From: JAUXEH01 sp965602945
GTDB lineage: Bacteria > Acidobacteriota > Aminicenantia > Aminicenantales > Aminicenantaceae
DNA: 10,177 nt
NCBI GenBank assembly: GCA_965602945.1
Contig: CBFDBC010000139.1
Location: 1 to 10,177 of the forward strand
Direction: 5' to 3'
Shown: piece after piece, positions 7,236 through 10,177 of the stretch
How positions within the stretch are numbered: position 1 is the stretch's first letter
How the letters are laid out: the number at the start of each line of letters is the position of its first letter
Program-made: the position numbers and the translations under genes
Notes under the pieces: generated by a model
Seen by the model: only the letters and a program-made list of their open reading frames with translations
Databases searched by the model: none
Told to the model about the DNA's origin: nothing

Positions 7236-7265
7236 ATCATATTCTGCGCACCATTTTTAGATGAA
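7236..7265 (-). promoter_or_regulatory. Weak candidate promoter for the methyltransferase-like gene
   Basis: The reverse strand carries TATGAT (plus-strand 7236-7241), five of six matches to the -10 consensus, with TTCATC (7260-7265) 18 bp upstream as a poor -35. The stretch is AT-rich compared with the flanking genes. No terminator with a stem and U-run is evident after the M19 gene, so read-through is equally possible. Confidence 0.25.
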
Positions 7266-7337
7266 AAATGAAATTTTCTGGATTTTGTGGATGGAGCGAT
7301 TATGCTGCGCGAAGCTCTTTTCGCCTCCGAAATCGGG

Positions 7338-8471
7338 CTAGGTCCAGACCTGCTCGAACACACGCAGGTAATTTCCTCCCAGGATCCCGCGGACATCCGC
7401 CTCAGTGTATCCGCGCCGGTGCATCCGGGCGATGAAGTTCAGCACCTCTGTGAAATTGCTGAATCCTTCGACCATCCGTTCCGGTGAGCGGATGTTGTCC
7501 GTGATGTGGGCGTTGTAGACGCCTGTGACGTCTTTATAGGCCGGTTCTCCCCAGGGATCGGATGTGTGATCCGGATAGGTGCCGAGGCTCATGTCGGTCC
7601 CGACGCCTATGTTTAGGGTCGATCCCAGTAGTTGTGCCGCGTGGTCGATGTGATCGATGAAATCGTCGAGGGTCGGGCGTGAGGTCTGCCCGGTTTTGAG
7701 CACCATAGGCCCCCAGGGGGAGAGCCCGATCACCCCGCCTCGAGCGGCGCAGGCCTTGATCTGAGCATCGTCGATGTTGCGGGGATTCTTCGCCAGGGCC
7801 GTGGTGCAGGAGTGGCTGAAGACCACCGGGCGTGTGCTGCGCTCGATGATCTCCTGGCTGGTACGGCGGCCGAGATGGGAACAGTCCAGGAGCAGTCCTA
7901 CACGATTACATTCATCCACCACCAGCCCGCCGAAAGACGTCAGCCCCCCGTCGACCCGGTCCAGGCATCCGCCGCAGATCCGGTTCGACAGGCTGTAGGC
8001 CGGGATCAACATCCGGAGGCCCAGGCGGTAGAAGGCCTCGATTCGGTGGAGCCGGTCGCCGATAAAATCACCGCACTGTGAGGCCAGCAGCAGCCCGGCC
8101 CGGCCGTCCTTTTTCGCTGCGGGAATGTCCTCAGCTCTGGTCACAATGAAGAGACCGGGATTCTCACGCACGACCCAGTGCCAGTACATCAGTCCCTCCA
8201 GGGCCCGGTCTACCGGCATGTGGGGGTCCCAGGCCGTGGGAGCATACACCGTGACCCCGTGACGGTGGGCGTTATGATACGGGGCATCAGGCCAGATCTG
8301 CATGCAGGAATCGATGAAGACGTAGGAGTGGTCCTTTTCCAGAACGGGATGGATTCCCTTCTCGAGGGGCGACAGGTCTTGTCCCCCAGTATCCTCTCGC
8401 GTGAATCCCGGGACCACTGCCGGCCCTGCAGCCGCGATCCCTGCCAGTTTGACGAATTCTCTCCTGTTCAT
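7338..8471 (-). CDS. Tat-exported M19 (renal/membrane dipeptidase) family protein with altered metal site
   Basis: 377 residues from ATG 8471, preceded by GAGAGGAGGA; the same frame is open 54 codons further upstream, but that part has no ribosome site and lies in the promoter region. MNRREFVKLAG is a twin-arginine-type signal, so a folded protein is probably exported. The body aligns along its length with the M19 TIM barrel: GLRMLIPAYSLSN (151-163), GGLTSFGGLVVDECNRVGLL (175-194), DCSH (196-199), VVFSHS (216-221), PRNIDDAQI (230-238), NIGVGTD (287-293). H199, H220, R231 and D293 match conserved M19 residues. The N-terminal DGHND-type motif is DSCMQ (54-58), and the bridging Glu position is Gln (Q132). 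Ordinary binuclear-zinc dipeptidase activity is therefore doubtful. Possible roles are a different metal site, a different hydrolase, or a non-catalytic binding protein. It is divergent from the secreted glycosidase-like gene. Confidence 0.92.
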   Translation of the reverse strand: MNRREFVKLAGIAAAGPAVVPGFTREDTGGQDLSPLEKGIHPVLEKDHSYVFIDSCMQIWPDAPYHNAHRHGVTVYAPTAWDPHMPVDRALEGLMYWHWVVRENPGLFIVTRAEDIPAAKKDGRAGLLLASQCGDFIGDRLHRIEAFYRLGLRMLIPAYSLSNRICGGCLDRVDGGLTSFGGLVVDECNRVGLLLDCSHLGRRTSQEIIERSTRPVVFSHSCTTALAKNPRNIDDAQIKACAARGGVIGLSPWGPMVLKTGQTSRPTLDDFIDHIDHAAQLLGSTLNIGVGTDMSLGTYPDHTSDPWGEPAYKDVTGVYNAHITDNIRSPERMVEGFSNFTEVLNFIARMHRRGYTEADVRGILGGNYLRVFEQVWT

Positions 8472-8626
8472 CCGATCCTCCTCTCTCCGGAAAGCGTTCG
8501 GTATAGATCCCTGGTGTCGATCAGGTACGTCTACGTTAACAAAACATTTAGTACTTGAAAAGTAAAGCCTAAGGCGATAAGAAGTAGGGTAGAAAACCTT
8601 GATACCGAGGAAACAGGGAGTGAGAG
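8472..8626. promoter_or_regulatory. Divergent intergenic region with a short dyad
   Basis: These 155 bp separate the divergent M19 and glycosidase-like genes and should hold both promoters. TACTT (8552-8556), GAA, AAGTA (8560-8564) form a perfect dyad in an AT-rich segment. TTGAAA (8555-8560), overlapping it, resembles a -35 box for the plus-strand gene, with GATAAG (8576-8581) as a weak -10 at a short 15-bp spacing. The reverse-strand promoter is not clearly recognisable. Both genes have purine-rich ribosome sites near their starts. Confidence 0.35.
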
Positions 8627-10177
8627 ATGACACGCAGGATTTTCGTCTTATCGTTTCTGATGCTGCTGATTTGTTCCTATCTTCCGAGCCGGGGTGATCA
8701 GGATGTGTACCCGGGGGCGGATGAGAGGACCCCCAGCCGGGCCCAGTATTTCTCCTGGATCAACAACACCAATGAAGGAGCCACCGAAGCTCAGTCGCTG
8801 GTCAACCTGGATTTTTTCCGTTGGCTGTTCGACGAATACGGCATGATCCTGGACATCTATGCCTTCGACGCCGGTGCCATAGACGGCAAACGTTTCTACG
8901 GACGCATGGATTCGAGCCGTTTCCAGGGACAGTTCCCGCGCGGTTTTGAACCCATTTACAGGAAGGCCAAAACCATGGGAACCCGCCTCGGGATCTGGGG
9001 CGGCCCCGACGGCTTCGGCGACACACCGGAGGAGGAAAGAGCCCGCACCGAGATGATGGTGGGTCTGTGCCGGGACCTGGAATTCGCGCTGTTCAAGTTC
9101 GATGCCGTCTGCGGGCCTCTCCGGGCAGAGAAGGAGGATGCTTTCATCCACATGATGACCGAGTGCCGCCGCTTCAGCCCCGACCTCATCCTGCTCAATC
9201 ATCGGCTGGGCCTGGAGCGGGCTCAGTCCTACGCCACCACATTCCTCTGGGAGGGAAAGGAGACCTACATCGATGTCTGGTCCACCAACCGGATCACGGC
9301 CCCTCACCACCGGGCCGATGCCCTTTCACGCGGCCTGGTACCGGATCTCCTCAGGCTGACCGAGGATCACGGTGTGTGCCTCTCCTCCTGCCTGGATTAT
9401 TGGGAGGACGACCTCGTCCTGCAGGCGTTCAACCGCTGCCTCATCCTGGCGCCGCAGCTCTATGGCAATCCCTGGCTGCTGCGGGATGAGGAGTTCCCCC
9501 GGCTGGCCCGGATCTTCAACCTGCACCGCAGGTACCGAGACATCCTCGTGGACGGGATGGTTCTGCCCGAGGACAGGTATGGCCCTTCCGCCGTTTCCCG
9601 GGGCAGCCATGCCACTCGTCTCATCACGCTGCGGAACCTCAGCTGGGAGCATGTAACCTATTCCGTAGCGTTGGATGAGAGCATCGGGCTCAAAGCCGGA
9701 GGGAGGGTCCACTGCCGCAGCTTTTTTCCCACAGAGCGGATCCTGGGAGATTTCCAAGCCGGAGAACGGGTGGACATCCAGGTGGCACCCTTCCGTTCGT
9801 GCCTGCTGCTGGTCACGACCGAACCCTGTGATGAACCGGGTGTGATCGGGGGTGACTATGAGGTCGTGAAGGATGTCGCGGGGAAGCCGGTCGTGCTCCG
9901 ATTGAAGGGAATGCCCGGGACCGAAACCGGGATCCGGCTCCCGGCCGGGGGCCCGGATTACACGCGGGCCCTGCTGGACGGCCGTGATGTCGGTGCCCTG
10001 GTACGGGGCGAGACGCTAGCGGTCCGTTTTCCCGGCGAGACGCTCGTTAGTCCCTTTCACCGCCGGTTGTCCGTGATGCAGCCCTGTGACATCCCTGAGG
10101 ATGCCTCCGCGCTGTACGAAGCCACGGCGTTCGCCGCCGACAACAATGCCTTGGAGGTGCGCTCGCTGGAACGCTCC
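8627..10177 (+). CDS. Secreted glycoside hydrolase-like TIM-barrel protein (clan GH-D resemblance), C-terminus beyond the window
   Basis: Open from ATG 8627 (GGGAGTGAGAG just upstream) to the right edge, 517 residues with no stop. Residues 1-22 are a signal peptide (MTRRIF, then a hydrophobic core). YFSWINNT (41-48), YGMILDIYAFD (71-81), KAKTMGTRLGIWGGPDGF (113-130) and FALFKFDAVCG (153-163) follow the strand order of GH27/GH36-like alpha-galactosidase barrels, where an Asp in a K-x-D motif is the nucleophile (D159 here). HGVCLSSCLDYWEDD (248-262) would supply the acid/base Asp or Glu. After about 320 the protein becomes a beta-rich C-terminal region (RLITLRNLSW, then APFRSCLLLV), as in such glycosidases. 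The substrate is unknown and the exact family is not secure; it could be an undescribed neighbour of GH36. It lies divergent from the M19 homologue, and no transporter or sensor for the products is adjacent. Confidence 0.78.
   Translation, partial: MTRRIFVLSFLMLLICSYLPSRGDQDVYPGADERTPSRAQYFSWINNTNEGATEAQSLVNLDFFRWLFDEYGMILDIYAFDAGAIDGKRFYGRMDSSRFQGQFPRGFEPIYRKAKTMGTRLGIWGGPDGFGDTPEEERARTEMMVGLCRDLEFALFKFDAVCGPLRAEKEDAFIHMMTECRRFSPDLILLNHRLGLERAQSYATTFLWEGKETYIDVWSTNRITAPHHRADALSRGLVPDLLRLTEDHGVCLSSCLDYWEDDLVLQAFNRCLILAPQLYGNPWLLRDEEFPRLARIFNLHRRYRDILVDGMVLPEDRYGPSAVSRGSHATRLITLRNLSWEHVTYSVALDESIGLKAGGRVHCRSFFPTERILGDFQAGERVDIQVAPFRSCLLLVTTEPCDEPGVIGGDYEVVKDVAGKPVVLRLKGMPGTETGIRLPAGGPDYTRALLDGRDVGALVRGETLAVRFPGETLVSPFHRRLSVMQPCDIPEDASALYEATAFAADNNALEVRSLERS

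Noticed and set aside
7308..7328. Possible hairpin GCGAA/TTCGC downstream of the M19 gene
   Set aside because: The stem is only 5 bp with no U-run on the transcribed strand, so it does not qualify as an intrinsic terminator.
8648..9310. Reverse-strand open frame of 220 codons within the glycosidase-like gene
   Set aside because: The plus strand carries a signal peptide and a continuous 517-codon frame with a ribosome site; the reverse frame has neither.

Overview
The window looks like a chromosomal segment of a Gram-negative bacterium with moderately high GC, Shine-Dalgarno-led genes and a large secreted proteome. The gene mix is an S1-type sulfatase, a FecR-like protein, a BamB-like propeller, a small PadR regulator paired with a prefix-domain FtsX permease, an exported methyltransferase and a secreted glycosidase. 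This would fit Acidobacteriota/Aminicenantes-like or Bacteroidota-like lineages. That placement is inference from gene content; there is no rRNA or phylogenetic marker in the window.

Layout. Positions 1-523 (minus) hold the N-terminal part of a secreted sulfatase that runs off the left edge. Divergent from it, 704-1501 (plus) encodes a FecR-like protein that starts at a TTG codon and lacks the cytoplasmic anti-sigma domain. It converges on 1533-2918 (minus), an exported PQQ-type beta-propeller protein. A 153-bp divergent intergenic region with a perfect inverted repeat follows. Next comes a tight two-gene operon (plus): a PadR-family repressor (3072-3401) and, 2 bp later, an 874-aa MacB/FtsX-type permease (3404-6028). 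A 52-aa unknown ORF (6116-6274) ends 1 nt from the end of a convergent exported SAM-methyltransferase-like protein (6276-7205, minus). Upstream of the latter on the same strand is a Tat-exported M19 dipeptidase homologue (7338-8471, minus) in which the canonical N-terminal metal ligands are replaced. Divergent from it, 8627 to the right edge (plus) is a secreted TIM-barrel protein resembling clan GH-D glycosidases.

How the genes may work together. Almost every product has an export signal or membrane anchor. The sulfatase, FecR-like protein and glycosidase fit breakdown of sulfated or complex glycans at the cell surface, but no SusC/TonB receptor, sigma factor or sulfatase-maturation gene is visible. 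PadR plus permease is a classic self-regulated ABC-exporter arrangement, with the ATPase missing from this locus. No tRNA, rRNA, CRISPR array, insertion sequence or phage gene was found. All gaps between genes are under 200 bp. The most unusual items are the M19 homologue with altered metal ligands, the FecR lacking its sigma-binding part, and the exported methyltransferase fold.
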